Of a stretch of 64,000 bases of DNA, positions 47,398 through 57,421 are shown one piece after another. Within the stretch, counting starts at the first letter, position 1; each line of letters opens with the position of its first letter. The position numbers were made by a program, and so were the translations under genes. The notes below the pieces were generated by a model that saw only the letters and a program-made list of their open reading frames with translations, made no database searches and was not told where the DNA came from. The stretch is from Prevotella sp. UBA1705. Lineage in GTDB: Bacteria; Bacteroidota; Bacteroidia; Bacteroidales; Bacteroidaceae. Location: the NCBI GenBank assembly GCA_002317385.1, contig DCJH01000006.1:1-64000 (forward strand), read 5' to 3'.

Positions 47398-47560
47398 GGT
47401 GCGGACATGCACGGGGCATGCCCCTACTAAGCGTTTGTTTAAGCAGTATATTCCTTCCAAGACTCCGAGGGAAGGCGGCATCAGTTTCCGTTTTTTTATC
47501 TGTTTATCCTGCATTTTACTCCCCTCCCTACGGGGGAGGGGTTGGGGGTGAGGCTCTTAA
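47398..47560. repeat. Second P1'-P2' repeat set
   Basis: P1' at 47398-47433 and P2' at about 47500-47555 repeat the order and orientation seen at 46821-46915. The P2' copy keeps the flank TGTTTATCCTGCA. Confidence 0.8.
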
Positions 47561-47608
47561 TAAAAAAACTCGGGGACACCCCCGCGCTGTGGCAAGGGTG
47601 TCCCCGAG
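47561..47608 (-). terminator. Terminator of the susCD operon
   Basis: CTCGGGGACACC (47569-47580) pairs perfectly with GGTGTCCCCGAG (47597-47608). On the minus strand it is followed by seven T residues, just past the susD stop. Confidence 0.92.
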
Positions 47609-47630
47609 GGAAGATAGTTATCTGCAGAGT

Positions 47631-49664
47631 TTATTTCTCGGCAGCCTGATCGGTCTTGGTAGACCAATAGGGGTTCTGATAGAGCGGGGAAGCGTCGATA
47701 GACGCGTGGTCGCTCGCGGTGAGAAGGAACTGGCGCAGCGGCAGCGGCTCAAGGTAATGGGCCATGTGCCAGGTGAGTCCGTCCTTGAAATTGTTGTTGG
47801 TCATCACCACCTCGTGTGGGCGATAGTACTCGCTCAGCGACTTCGACGACACGTTGGCCTTGGATGTTCCGTCGCTGATGAGGTTGTTGTACCACTTCTC
47901 CATCACCGTGTTCCACAGGTGGATGCCCTCAGTGTGCACAGGATTGGCCATGAGCTGGTCGAGCGAGCGCCAGCGCTGCAGGTCCATCCAGCGCAGTCCT
48001 TCGGCCAGGAGCTCGCAGCGACGTTCACGTCGGATGTTGTAAAGCACCTTGTCGTTGAGCAGCGTTCCGGCGCTGTAGGCACCCCAGTCGCGGGTCTCTT
48101 TGCTCATGTCTGTGGCATTGATGGTGGTATTGGGATCCATGGCCGAGCCGGTGAATCCAGCCTTCTCGCGCACCAGTTTCCAATACTCCAGTATCTTGCC
48201 GGAGTTGATGTTCTTGGTGAGCATATACTCAGCTTCCATGTAATTGAGCAGCGCCTCGGTGGCACGGAAGATCTCCAGGGCATTCTCGCTGCCGCCGTTG
48301 GCGGTGAGAGCCTTGTCGAAGGTGCCGCCCTTGCGGATGGTGTAGCCGGTAACGAAACCAGTGGTCTCTACCTTATCGGTGATTCTCGGCACGGGTTCAA
48401 ACTCCACATAATGGTCTTCAGACGATGCCATGTTCTTGAAACAGTTGGTCTGTCCGGGCACCTTGAGGAAGATGGTGAGGCGTGGGTCGCGGTTGGTGGC
48501 TACCTTGGCCAGCGACGTATCCTCGTAGGCGTAGGCAGAAGCATAGATGGGTTTGCCGTCCTTCATGAGGTAGCTCTCCACCATGCTGCGTGTGATGCCA
48601 GTGCCGATGTTGCCGGCCTCTACGGCCACCTCCACGTTGTTGCTGATGCCCAAGGAGCGACTGTACTGGCGCCAGAGCAGCACTTCGGGTGTGCCCGACA
48701 TGTCGGTGGTGCCCCAGATGTTGAAGTAGGGATTCTCAGGATCGGTGAGACTCTGCGGAATCTTGCCCGTGTTCATCACCAGCTTGCCCTTATACTTCTC
48801 GGCAACTTTCTCTGCTGCCGCCGCGGCTGTCTCGTAGAAGAACTTGGCTTCGCTGTCTATCGAGCCGCTGGGATACTGGTAGTCTTTGTTGTAGTCCTTG
48901 GCAGCGCCGGGCCATCCTGTGCCCTGCGGCACGAAGGGAGTACCCTTGAAGTTGGTGAGCCAGGAGGCCTCGTAGAGGGCTACGCGCGATTTGAAGAGGT
49001 TGGCGGCATCAGTCGACACACGCACATGCTTCGATTCGAAGTTCTCCTTCAGGTAGGTGAGGGCCGTGTCGAGGTTGTTCACGATGAAGCGGGCCACCTC
49101 GTTGCAGGGCATGCGCTTGTCGGCAGCCACGAGTATAGCCTCGTTGTCGGGCAGCGCCTCGGTAATGATGGGCAGGTCGCCAAAGCGCTGCAGCAGCTCG
49201 AAGTAGGCGTAGGCGCGCATGAAATAGATTTCGCCGATGTACTGGCGGATATTGGCATCCTGACCGGCAATGGCGCCTTCCTTGTATTTGGCGAGCAGGG
49301 AGTTGAGCTGGAAGTTGATGTTTCTCACGTTATTCCAGTTCCAGTTGCCATTGGTATTGCCCGTCTTCCAGAGTCCGGTACCGAATTTATTGTCGGGCCA
49401 GAGGCTCATCTGGTTGTCGGTATTGTTGTCGTGGGTGTACCATCCGTAGTCCCACTGCCCGTGATAGGGCAGCACGTCTTGATAGAACTGGTTGGCCACG
49501 GCCTGTGCCTGCGCCTCGGTGGAGTAGAAACCCTCGGGAGTAAGGTTTGAGGGCGGCTCCTGCTGGAGGAAGTCGTTGCACGACGACAGGGTGAGAGCAC
49601 TTATACATAGTGTGGCGCCGAATGCGCAACGCATCGTCCCACGTAATATATCTTTGGTTTTCAT
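47631..49664 (-). CDS. susD: SusD/RagB-family glycan-binding outer-membrane lipoprotein
   Basis: This 677-residue surface lipoprotein has the lipobox LSSC (Cys29) followed by NDFLQQEPPSNLTPEGFYST, typical of SusD. It has TPR-like helices (EIYFMRAYAYFELLQRFGDLPII) and the C-terminal RagB/SusD part with RRERRCELLAEGLRWMDLQRW. It captures oligosaccharide and forms the lid of the SusC transporter encoded 29 bases upstream. The ligand cannot be read from sequence; the GH2 gene next door suggests a beta-galactoside or beta-glucuronide-bearing glycan. A strong terminator follows. Confidence 0.95.
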   Translation of the reverse strand: MKTKDILRGTMRCAFGATLCISALTLSSCNDFLQQEPPSNLTPEGFYSTEAQAQAVANQFYQDVLPYHGQWDYGWYTHDNNTDNQMSLWPDNKFGTGLWKTGNTNGNWNWNNVRNINFQLNSLLAKYKEGAIAGQDANIRQYIGEIYFMRAYAYFELLQRFGDLPIITEALPDNEAILVAADKRMPCNEVARFIVNNLDTALTYLKENFESKHVRVSTDAANLFKSRVALYEASWLTNFKGTPFVPQGTGWPGAAKDYNKDYQYPSGSIDSEAKFFYETAAAAAEKVAEKYKGKLVMNTGKIPQSLTDPENPYFNIWGTTDMSGTPEVLLWRQYSRSLGISNNVEVAVEAGNIGTGITRSMVESYLMKDGKPIYASAYAYEDTSLAKVATNRDPRLTIFLKVPGQTNCFKNMASSEDHYVEFEPVPRITDKVETTGFVTGYTIRKGGTFDKALTANGGSENALEIFRATEALLNYMEAEYMLTKNINSGKILEYWKLVREKAGFTGSAMDPNTTINATDMSKETRDWGAYSAGTLLNDKVLYNIRRERRCELLAEGLRWMDLQRWRSLDQLMANPVHTEGIHLWNTVMEKWYNNLISDGTSKANVSSKSLSEYYRPHEVVMTNNNFKDGLTWHMAHYLEPLPLRQFLLTASDHASIDASPLYQNPYWSTKTDQAAEK

Positions 49665-49693
49665 ATCATGTCTTTTTAAGATGTGTGATGGGT

Positions 49694-52600
49694 TTAGAAG
49701 GTCAGGTTAAGACCGAACGACCAGGTCTTGGAGAGTGGATAGCCGTTGTTCTTGATGCCATTGGTGTCGTAGCCGATGGTCTCGGGGTCGAACTGGTCGG
49801 GCATGTTGCAGATGGTCCAGAGGTTCTCGGCCGAAACAAAGAAGCGCACGTTGCTCACGCCCCAGCGCGAGATGACCGACTTGGGCAGCGAGTAGCCCAG
49901 CTGAAGGTTCTTCAGACGCATGTAGGCGGCATTGATGAGATAGCGGCTCTGCACCTGAACGTTCTTGTCGCTCCATGTGGGACGCGGCAGGAAGGCATTG
50001 GTGTTCTCGCTCTGATAGCCGTTCTGCACCGACCAAGAATTGGCGTCACGATAGTAGTCCTGTACGCCGGTGATGCCCGATGCCCACCAGGTGCCGCTGG
50101 CCGTAGCACCAAACATATACTCGTTGCCGTTCCAGGAACTGCCCACCCAGGAGTCTCTCTTGAGCACACCCTGGAAGAATCCACGGATGTCGAAGCCCTT
50201 CCAGGCAGCGTTCAAGTCGATGCCGAAGAGGTAACGCGGGGTGCTGTTGCCGATGACCTTGAGGTCGCCGTGGTCGGCAAGCGTACGTGCTCCGCCCGAG
50301 ATTTGCTTGTCGCCGTTGATGTCTTTGTACATCACGTCGCCGGCTCCCCAGTTGTTTCCGATGGTGCTCTGGCTGGCCACGGCGAGGTGCTGGTCCATCT
50401 CTTCCTGGCTCTTGGCTATGCCTTCGGTCTCATATCCCCATATCTCGTTGATATATCTACCGGTGATATAGTTGTCGATAGAGTTGGTGGGGTTGTTGGG
50501 ATAGCGCGTAATCTTGGTGCGTGCATCCGAGAGATTAACGGTGATGCCATAGGAGAGGCCGTTCTTCAGCACGTCGCGCCAGCTCACCTGGAGCTCCCAT
50601 CCTGTGGTGCGGAGGTCGGTGTTGTTGGTCAGAGGCACTGCCGTACCGAGGATTGAGGGCAGCTCGGGAGCGTTGCCCACCATGTTCTTGGTGTCGCGGA
50701 TATACCAGTCGAAGGTACCGGTGAGGCGGTTGTTGAAGGCGCCGAAGTCGAGACCTACGTTATAGTTCTGCACGGTTTCCCAGGTGAGAAGCGTGGAGAT
50801 GAGTCCGGGAGCATAGGTCACGTTGGGCTTGTTGCCGTTCATGAGCCAGCTTCCTGCAAATGGCGAGTAGGTGATGGTCTGGTAGGTCTGATACCATCCG
50901 TTGGTGTTCTGGTTGCCCAGCGAACCGTAGGAGGCACGGAGCTTCAGGGTATTGATGGTGCTTTCCAGCGGTTTGAAGAAAGCCTCGCGTGCAATGTTCC
51001 ATCCCACAGAGAACGAGGGGAAGAGCTTCCACATCTTGTCGGTGCGGAAACGCGATGTTCCGTCGTAGCGCATATTCATCTCAAAGAGGTAGCGCTCCAT
51101 GTAGTTGTAGTTGATTCGACCGAAGAATCCGGCTGTCTGCCACTGGTTGCGGGCGCCGTTGGTGCTCGGGGTGATGGCGGTTCCGGTATAGCTCAGTCCG
51201 GAGGTGAGGTCCACCTGGGGCTTGCTCGGGTCGATGATGCCGTTGCGCTGCAGACCAAACTCGGTGCGCTTGAGTTGCTCGGCCTGGAAACCTCCCATCA
51301 CGTGGAAGTTGTGTTTCTCGGCCATCGACCAAGTGTACTCGGAGTAGAGCTGGAAGTTCAGGTAGTTGTCCTTGCGCAGATCCTCATGCACATTGGAGCC
51401 CGTGTTGTAGATCACGGGGTTGCCTGCAACGTCGTGGTTGAAGGTCTGCTGGGAGTCCCAGTGACGGTTGCGGTTGCTGATCTTGTAGTTGAAGTCTACG
51501 TGTGTGACCCAGTTGGCTACCGGTTCGATGTTGAACGAGAGCTGGTGGTCCTGGATATCACTCTGTGTCATGTCCTTGCCTCCGGTGGCAAGACCGAGCG
51601 CGGGCGACGGAGAGGAGTAGTAATAGCCGTTGCGGTCGTAGAGCGGCAGTACCGGCCAGCCCTGACGTGCCATGTCGCTGTAGAGACCATTGGTGAGGTT
51701 GGCCGGGCGCTTGAAGTCCATGCGGGTGAATCGCATGCTATATTGCATACGGATCCAACTGGCCAACTGTGCTCCGATCTTGGCCGTACCGTTGTAGCGC
51801 TGGTAGGTATCGGAGTTCAGTTTCATGAATCCGTTGTAGTCGAGATAGTTGAGCGAGGCATAGTAGTTGAACTTCTTGTCGCCTCCGCTCACGCTGGCGT
51901 TGTGCTCCTGTGAGAACGTGTTCTTCTTGTAGACCACGCCATACCAGTCTACGTCGTCTATGCCGTAGCCGTAGCCGTCCTGCCAAGTGGTGCCGTTGCT
52001 CGAGCCGATGGCGTAGAGCGTCTGGCCGTCGGCGGTGGTGCGCTGGCCGGGGCCGCTGGGCGTAGCGTTATGGTATGCCACAATCTGGGCCATGCGGTCG
52101 TTGTTGAAGAACACGCCGTTACCACTGTTGAAGTCGGCGTCGTTCATCCACGAAGCGAAGTCTACAGAGTTCATCATGTGCTTTCCACGGATGAGCGAAC
52201 CTATGCGGAAGCTGTTGTTATAGTTCACCGTCACCTTGCCCGAACCACCTTTCTTGGTGGTGATGAGGATGACGCCGAAGGGTGCGCGCGAACCATAGAT
52301 AGACGATGCAGCGGCATCCTTGAGCACGGAGATGCTCTCCACGTCCTGCGGGTTGAGGGCGTTGATGTCGCCTTCCACACCGTCGATGAGGATGAGCGGG
52401 GCGCCGCTCGAACCCTGTCCGATGGTTCCCACACCGCGAACGCTGATGCTCTGGGAAGCGTCGAGGGCTCCACCCGAGTTGGATGCGATTTGGAGGCCGG
52501 GCACGATACCCTGCAAGGCCTGCGACACATTCTGCACAGGGCGAGACGCCAACTCCTCACCCGTCACCACGCTGACGGCTCCTGTGAGGTTCACTTTCTT

Positions 52601-53002
52601 CTGCGTGCCGAAGCCTACCACCACCACTTCGTTGAGGGTAGCATTGTCTTCGAGCAGCTTCACGTGGATAGGACCGCTGCCTACCCTCACTTCCTGGGTC
52701 TTATATCCGATGTAAGACACTTGGAGGATGGTTCCTTCCTTGACATTGTCCAACGAGAAGTTACCGTCGAGGTCGGTCACTGTGCCCACGGAGGCATTGC
52801 CTTTCACCTTGATTGAGGCACCGATGACGGGCTCTCCATTGGCATCCAGGATCTGTCCTTTTACGTTTCCGGTCTGCATCACCGCGTCGATGCCGGTCGT
52901 GTCGGCACGCGATTGTAAAGGCAGACCTACCACCAATGTCGATGCCAAAGCAGTACACACCGTGAGCTGCTTGCCCGATAGCTGAAATAAGCCGTTCTTC
53001 AT
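49694..53002 (-). CDS. susC: SusC/RagA-family TonB-dependent outer-membrane transporter
   Basis: This 1102-residue transporter has a signal peptide (about 1-33). A carboxypeptidase-D-regulatory-like domain (about 46-122) contains GQILDANGEPVIGASIKVKG and ILQVSYIGYKTQEV. Next come the EVVVVGFGTQKK segment (125-136) and the plug (about 137-250, with SVRGVGTIGQGSSGAPLILI and LKDAAASSIYGSRAPFGVIL). The 22-strand barrel ends TWSFGLNLTF. There is no N-terminal STN domain, so no sigma/anti-sigma coupling is expected. It imports oligosaccharide with SusD. No HTCS, SusR or AraC-type regulator is adjacent. Confidence 0.96.
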   Translation of the reverse strand: MKNGLFQLSGKQLTVCTALASTLVVGLPLQSRADTTGIDAVMQTGNVKGQILDANGEPVIGASIKVKGNASVGTVTDLDGNFSLDNVKEGTILQVSYIGYKTQEVRVGSGPIHVKLLEDNATLNEVVVVGFGTQKKVNLTGAVSVVTGEELASRPVQNVSQALQGIVPGLQIASNSGGALDASQSISVRGVGTIGQGSSGAPLILIDGVEGDINALNPQDVESISVLKDAAASSIYGSRAPFGVILITTKKGGSGKVTVNYNNSFRIGSLIRGKHMMNSVDFASWMNDADFNSGNGVFFNNDRMAQIVAYHNATPSGPGQRTTADGQTLYAIGSSNGTTWQDGYGYGIDDVDWYGVVYKKNTFSQEHNASVSGGDKKFNYYASLNYLDYNGFMKLNSDTYQRYNGTAKIGAQLASWIRMQYSMRFTRMDFKRPANLTNGLYSDMARQGWPVLPLYDRNGYYYSSPSPALGLATGGKDMTQSDIQDHQLSFNIEPVANWVTHVDFNYKISNRNRHWDSQQTFNHDVAGNPVIYNTGSNVHEDLRKDNYLNFQLYSEYTWSMAEKHNFHVMGGFQAEQLKRTEFGLQRNGIIDPSKPQVDLTSGLSYTGTAITPSTNGARNQWQTAGFFGRINYNYMERYLFEMNMRYDGTSRFRTDKMWKLFPSFSVGWNIAREAFFKPLESTINTLKLRASYGSLGNQNTNGWYQTYQTITYSPFAGSWLMNGNKPNVTYAPGLISTLLTWETVQNYNVGLDFGAFNNRLTGTFDWYIRDTKNMVGNAPELPSILGTAVPLTNNTDLRTTGWELQVSWRDVLKNGLSYGITVNLSDARTKITRYPNNPTNSIDNYITGRYINEIWGYETEGIAKSQEEMDQHLAVASQSTIGNNWGAGDVMYKDINGDKQISGGARTLADHGDLKVIGNSTPRYLFGIDLNAAWKGFDIRGFFQGVLKRDSWVGSSWNGNEYMFGATASGTWWASGITGVQDYYRDANSWSVQNGYQSENTNAFLPRPTWSDKNVQVQSRYLINAAYMRLKNLQLGYSLPKSVISRWGVSNVRFFVSAENLWTICNMPDQFDPETIGYDTNGIKNNGYPLSKTWSFGLNLTF

Positions 53003-53066
53003 GAAACAATACGTTTAAGTTAATGATAGAAAAATAGTTATTAGTACTTTTACGTGTAGGTATGGG

Positions 53067-53074
53067 CAAAGATA
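53067..53074 (-). promoter_or_regulatory. -7 element of susCD
   Basis: The minus strand reads TATCTTTG, 65 bases upstream of the susC start. A GTACAA/TTGTAC palindrome lies about 30 bases further upstream (53102-53119) and may be a regulator site. Confidence 0.6.
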
Positions 53075-53261
53075 GCAATAGTATTTAACGATACGGAATA
53101 AGTGTACAAAAAAATTGTACTTTGACCCTTTATTTTTGTGAGATTTGATAATTTCCACGGTTTTTGCAGACAGTCGTGGAAGCATATATAATATATAGGT
53201 GTAGGGCGTCGGCACCTTGGCCGTGGGCAAAAACGGCACAACCATGCCGTGGGAAAGGGGG

Positions 53262-56105
53262 TTATTTCCCGGGCATGGCTGTGAACATGGCGTTGATTTC
53301 GGCGGGTGTCATCGATTCGGCAGGCTGGAAAGCGGGTGAGGCCATATATTGTTTGAGGCTGTAGAGCAGCTGGCGCGCCTCAGGTCGGCGGTCTGTCTGC
53401 GTGAGGAGGTCTACGCCGGAGATGAGCAACCGGCCCTTGCCCACCCTTACTTCGAGGAGCAAAGCGAGCGACTTATTGGTAAACCAGTCGTCGATAATCC
53501 TAACGATTGGGGTCGACTTCAGGCCGAGATGGGTGAGGTTCAAGGCCGTGGCGTGGCTCATGGCATCCTGCCATTGGTAGTCGCTGAAGTAGTTGGTGGG
53601 AAACGACTGCAGGGCGGGATGCTGCGGGTTGCAGAGTATTCCGAGGGTGTGGGGCGGCTGGCCGTTGGTCCACAGGGTGTTCCAGAAGATGCTGGAGAAG
53701 CCTACTGCCACGTTGCCGCCGTACTCATCCTTGACGCTTCCCTTGGGAATGGACAGCAGGACGGAGCCACCGCGGTTGAGCCTTTGCAGGGCTGTGGCAT
53801 CGAGACGAGAGGTGACAAGCACGGCGCTCATGGCCTTGGTCTCAGTGTTCTTGGCCGGATAGACCCAGAAGTTCCAGTCGTTGGCGTGTCCGTCTACGGT
53901 CACTTCGAGGTTGAGCTGGGTGGGGTGGGTCAGTGTGTTGAGCGGCATTCTCACCTCGCCGATGGGCAGATTGTTGCCCAAAGGCAGGGCTGTGGCGGCG
54001 AAATCGCCCTGCCCGATGAGTGTGCCGGCAGCGTCCTTGATGCGCCAGGAGGCTTTCGGAGATGACAGCGCACGACCGTAATTGGCCACCTCGATATGGG
54101 CTTCGAAGGTCTCGCTGTTGTCGAAGACGAGCTTTTTCATGCGGGCCAAGGGTACGAGGTCGCTGCAGAAGCGACGGTATTCGGCCGGAGAGACGTAGCC
54201 TTTTTCGCCCCAGAAGGTGTTGAGGGTGCCCACAAGGGCAGTGCCTTGACCGGGGAAATCGCTCAGTCCGAGCAGCTGGAAGCCACCGAAATGGGGTGTG
54301 CGCATGGCGGCTTCGATATCGGCTTTGTAGCAGAGCGTCTGCAGTTTGCCCGACGCCAAGAGGAAACTGTCGGCCAGTTGGGATAGTCCGTGCTCGGCGA
54401 GTGTCTCCTGAAAGATCTCAAAATTGCGCGGTTTGTAGACACCGGTATAGAGCTTCATCTCTTTGAAGTCGGGGTAGACACACCATTGTCCAATCTCATG
54501 GCTGATGAAAGGACGGTCGAATCGGGAGGTGTAGTCGCGCCAATCGTAGTCGGTGCTGGGTGCTTTGCTGTTGATGATGCTGCCCAATCCCTGTCCCCAT
54601 CCCTGTATGCGGGGAGTGGGATCATTATGGTAATCGGCCACGGGGAGGTTGGGCCAGCCGGCCGCCGAGGTATAGAGGCGTCGCGAATCCTTGGCTTTCC
54701 AATGGATCAGGAAGTCGGTGAGATACTTCTCATAGTGCTTTCCGCCCGGCTCATTGCCATAAGACATGAAGCAGAAAGAGGGGTGGTTGCCATAGGTTGC
54801 CACGATATTCTCGCTCTCGTCGCGTATGAATCGGTCTATGCCGCGGCCGTAACCCAGGGAAGCAGAATGGGCGGAATCCTTGGGCTCATAGCGCCCATCG
54901 TTGGCCCACGACGAGCATTCGATGGAGAGATAGAGGCCCAGTTCATCGGCCGCCTCGAAGGCCACCTCGGGCGGGCACCACGAGTGGAAGCGCACATGAT
55001 TGAGTCCATGGTTCTTGATGATGCTGAATTCGCGCATCCAGGTCTGCTTGTCGACCGAGGGATAGCCCGTGAGCGGGTAGGCGGCGCAGTCGAGAGTGCC
55101 TCGCATCATGGCCGGATGGCCGTTGAGAAGGAGCGTGGTGTCGCGCACCGCCCAGTCGCGACAGCCGAAGGTTACCTTGTGCGTGGAGGTACCTCCGCGC
55201 TTGCTTTCCATCTGGAGCACCGACTGATAGAGGTTGGGCGAGAACTCATCCCAGGCCTTGACATCGGCAGGAAGCTCACAGGTGAGGGTAAGATTCTGGT
55301 TGCCCGGAGCTATGGTCTGCGAGGCATGGGTAGCCGAAGCGCCGGCCGAAAGGTTGAAATCCACCTTCTGCGCCTTGTTCAAGGTGTTGCGAATGGTGAC
55401 CTCAGCCTTAAGCTTGCGGTCGGCGAGGCTGGGGAATACGCGCATGTCGGCAATCTGAATGGCAGGCAAAGCCTCTAAATAGATGCTGCCAATGACGCCG
55501 TTCCAGTTGCCCTGGGTGTGGTCGGAAATACTGTGGGAGTTGATGCCGGGGTTGAAATCCCTGATACGATTGTCCACGGCGAGGGTGAGCACATGGTGTC
55601 CTGGCTTGGCAGTGAACACATAGCGCTGGGGCGCACTCAGGTCGCCCCGGTGGCCAATGAGCTGATGGTCTATCCACAGCTGGCTGTTCCAGTGGCAACG
55701 TTCCATGAAAAGCATGATCTCGCGACCTTTCCACGACTTCGGAATCTCGATGTCGCGCTGATACCATGCCTGCCCGGCGTAATACTTGTTGGGCTGGAGC
55801 CAGAAGGGATACTTGATGTTGCCAGGCTGCCGATACTTGGCATAGGCCGGCGATTCGTAGTAAGACTGGTCTACGATGTCGCCCATCCACTGGGTGTGGG
55901 CGGTCACTTCGTCACCTTTATTATTAGTCATCATCGAGCCGGGGAGGCTCACCTGGTCTTGAAGGGTGGTGGCAAACCATTGGCCGGAGATGCCTTCATC
56001 GTGGCGGTCGATGGCAAAACGCCACTGCCCTGAGAGGTCTATGCGCTGGGCATGGACAAGGAGCGACAAGGTGAGAAGACTGCACAAAAGGTAGATTTTC
56101 TTCAT
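53262..56105 (-). CDS. GH2 glycoside hydrolase (beta-galactosidase / beta-glucuronidase group)
   Basis: This 947-residue exported enzyme has a signal peptide ending VHAQ (about 19) and opens RIDLSGQWRFAIDRHDEGI. It has a jelly-roll domain (about 25-215), an Ig-like domain and a TIM barrel with acid/base Glu452 in YGNEPGG and nucleophile Glu537 in ISHEIGQW. A long C-terminal beta-rich part (about 650-947) follows. The HEIGQW context differs from LacZ, so the substrate may differ from that of the first GH2 enzyme. It lies 259 bases upstream of susC on the same strand and has its own -7 element (56224-56231, TAATTTTG on the minus strand), so the unit could be transcribed together or apart. Confidence 0.88.
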   Translation of the reverse strand: MKKIYLLCSLLTLSLLVHAQRIDLSGQWRFAIDRHDEGISGQWFATTLQDQVSLPGSMMTNNKGDEVTAHTQWMGDIVDQSYYESPAYAKYRQPGNIKYPFWLQPNKYYAGQAWYQRDIEIPKSWKGREIMLFMERCHWNSQLWIDHQLIGHRGDLSAPQRYVFTAKPGHHVLTLAVDNRIRDFNPGINSHSISDHTQGNWNGVIGSIYLEALPAIQIADMRVFPSLADRKLKAEVTIRNTLNKAQKVDFNLSAGASATHASQTIAPGNQNLTLTCELPADVKAWDEFSPNLYQSVLQMESKRGGTSTHKVTFGCRDWAVRDTTLLLNGHPAMMRGTLDCAAYPLTGYPSVDKQTWMREFSIIKNHGLNHVRFHSWCPPEVAFEAADELGLYLSIECSSWANDGRYEPKDSAHSASLGYGRGIDRFIRDESENIVATYGNHPSFCFMSYGNEPGGKHYEKYLTDFLIHWKAKDSRRLYTSAAGWPNLPVADYHNDPTPRIQGWGQGLGSIINSKAPSTDYDWRDYTSRFDRPFISHEIGQWCVYPDFKEMKLYTGVYKPRNFEIFQETLAEHGLSQLADSFLLASGKLQTLCYKADIEAAMRTPHFGGFQLLGLSDFPGQGTALVGTLNTFWGEKGYVSPAEYRRFCSDLVPLARMKKLVFDNSETFEAHIEVANYGRALSSPKASWRIKDAAGTLIGQGDFAATALPLGNNLPIGEVRMPLNTLTHPTQLNLEVTVDGHANDWNFWVYPAKNTETKAMSAVLVTSRLDATALQRLNRGGSVLLSIPKGSVKDEYGGNVAVGFSSIFWNTLWTNGQPPHTLGILCNPQHPALQSFPTNYFSDYQWQDAMSHATALNLTHLGLKSTPIVRIIDDWFTNKSLALLLEVRVGKGRLLISGVDLLTQTDRRPEARQLLYSLKQYMASPAFQPAESMTPAEINAMFTAMPGK

Positions 56106-56223
56106 AGAGCTATGTGAGGTAAGTGTTGATTCAAAGGGTTAGGACAACCTTTGGATGGCCGAAAAGGCCCTGTCACAATGGGTATGGCGCGCTGTTCTGC
56201 ACCAGACAATCGTCCTACTGATG

Positions 56224-56231
56224 CAAAATTA
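56224..56231 (-). promoter_or_regulatory. -7 element of the GH2 gene
   Basis: The minus strand reads TAATTTTG; the leader would be about 115 nt. The -33 element is unclear. Confidence 0.5.
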
Positions 56232-56345
56232 GATAAAATAACAAAGGCGTGAAATGGAAAATCGAAAGATAAAAGATGGATAATATCCCGATTTTCCGCT
56301 ATGGATTCATCGGTCAAACCGATGCTATGGCCGGCGGATGGAGAC

Positions 56346-57392
56346 TCACTTGAGGTGGGTTTCCATCCGGGCCACGATGGTTTCGGGGCTGATGTTGGCC
56401 AGACAGGCGTTGTCGCCACGCTGGCAGGGGCGCTTGCCGTAGATGGAACAGGGACGACAGGGCATGTCTATCTGGATGACATCGTCGGGGCTCTGACCCC
56501 ACCCCATGAAGCCAGCATAGGGATGCGTGGCTCCCCATACGCTCACCACGGGGGTGGCTACGAGCGAGGCGAGGTGCATGTTGGAGCTGTCCATGGTGAG
56601 CATCACGTCGAGATGGCTCATGAGAATGAGTTCCTGGCTGAGGCCGTTGAGCTGTGCCGACGCATTGATGCAGTGGTTGTTGGCCGATACAATGCTGTCG
56701 ATGAGTGCCTTCTCGCGGTCTCCGCCGCCGAAGAGGAAGATGCGGGCAGAGGGATGGTTGAGCGTCAGCCGGTCGATGACCTGCTGCATTTTGTCGAGCG
56801 GATAGGTCTTCTCGGCGTGGGCGGCAAAGGGCGCAACGCCTATCCACTGTTGGAAAAGCTTCTTCTCGCCGATGGTTTCGGGCAGCTGTCGGAGGTCGGC
56901 CTGCTCGGGCGTGAGCAGCGATTTGAACTCCGGCCGGATGGGATAGCCCAGCTCTTCGAATACCTTGGCATAGTTGTCGAAGGCGGTGGGCAGGGGCTGG
57001 AGCACCTTGTTGCGGGAGGCCGTGAGCTGTCTGCGCTGCAGCCTATGCTTGTCGATGTGGGCCACTTTGGTCTGATCTACGTTGAAACGCATGCGCAGAT
57101 AGTTAGACCGGATGACGTTGTGGAGGTCGGCCACGGCCGTGAAATGCTTGGCCGTGAGTCGCCGATAGAGGGCGTTGAGGCCTTTGATGCCGTGGTATTC
57201 GGTCTTGATGTCGGCTTCCATAAAGCCCACATTGGGTGCCAGATGCTCAAAGAAAGGCTTGGCAAATGGCCGCGAAAGCATGGTGATGCGGATATGGGGA
57301 TACTGCGTGGCCAGTGCATGGATCACTGGAACAGTCATGGCAACATCGCCCATGGCAGAGAAACGGATGACCAGAATGTGTTCTGTTTTCAT
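56346..57392 (-). CDS. GT9 heptosyltransferase-family protein
   Basis: This 348-residue glycosyltransferase resembles ADP-heptose:LPS heptosyltransferases: opening EHILVIRFSAMGDVAMTVPVIHAL, then GVAPFAAHAEKTYPLDKMQQV, FGGGDREK and the late MDSSNMHLASLVATPVVSVWGATHP. It acts on the cytoplasmic face in LPS core assembly. It lies 29 bases after the DUF4254 gene, a pairing common in Bacteroidota. A C-terminal CxxC-rich segment (MPCRPCSIYGKRPCQRGDNACL) is typical of this subgroup. Confidence 0.9.
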   Translation of the reverse strand: MKTEHILVIRFSAMGDVAMTVPVIHALATQYPHIRITMLSRPFAKPFFEHLAPNVGFMEADIKTEYHGIKGLNALYRRLTAKHFTAVADLHNVIRSNYLRMRFNVDQTKVAHIDKHRLQRRQLTASRNKVLQPLPTAFDNYAKVFEELGYPIRPEFKSLLTPEQADLRQLPETIGEKKLFQQWIGVAPFAAHAEKTYPLDKMQQVIDRLTLNHPSARIFLFGGGDREKALIDSIVSANNHCINASAQLNGLSQELILMSHLDVMLTMDSSNMHLASLVATPVVSVWGATHPYAGFMGWGQSPDDVIQIDMPCRPCSIYGKRPCQRGDNACLANISPETIVARMETHLK

Positions 57393-57421
57393 AGGAAAGA
57401 AGAGGCCTGGCGGTGGCTTGG

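Larger units (their letters stand above)
46184..47630. other. 1.45-kb gene-free region with candidate oriC and repeats
   Basis: In order: an AT-rich 60-base tract, ten DnaA boxes (46270-46586), nested inverted P2-P1-P1'-P2' repeats (46596-46915), an AT-rich 120-base tract, a 22-nt array with strand switch (47124-47240), a second P1'-P2' set (47398-47560) and a terminator for susD. The short ORFs here are translated repeats. Confidence 0.8.
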
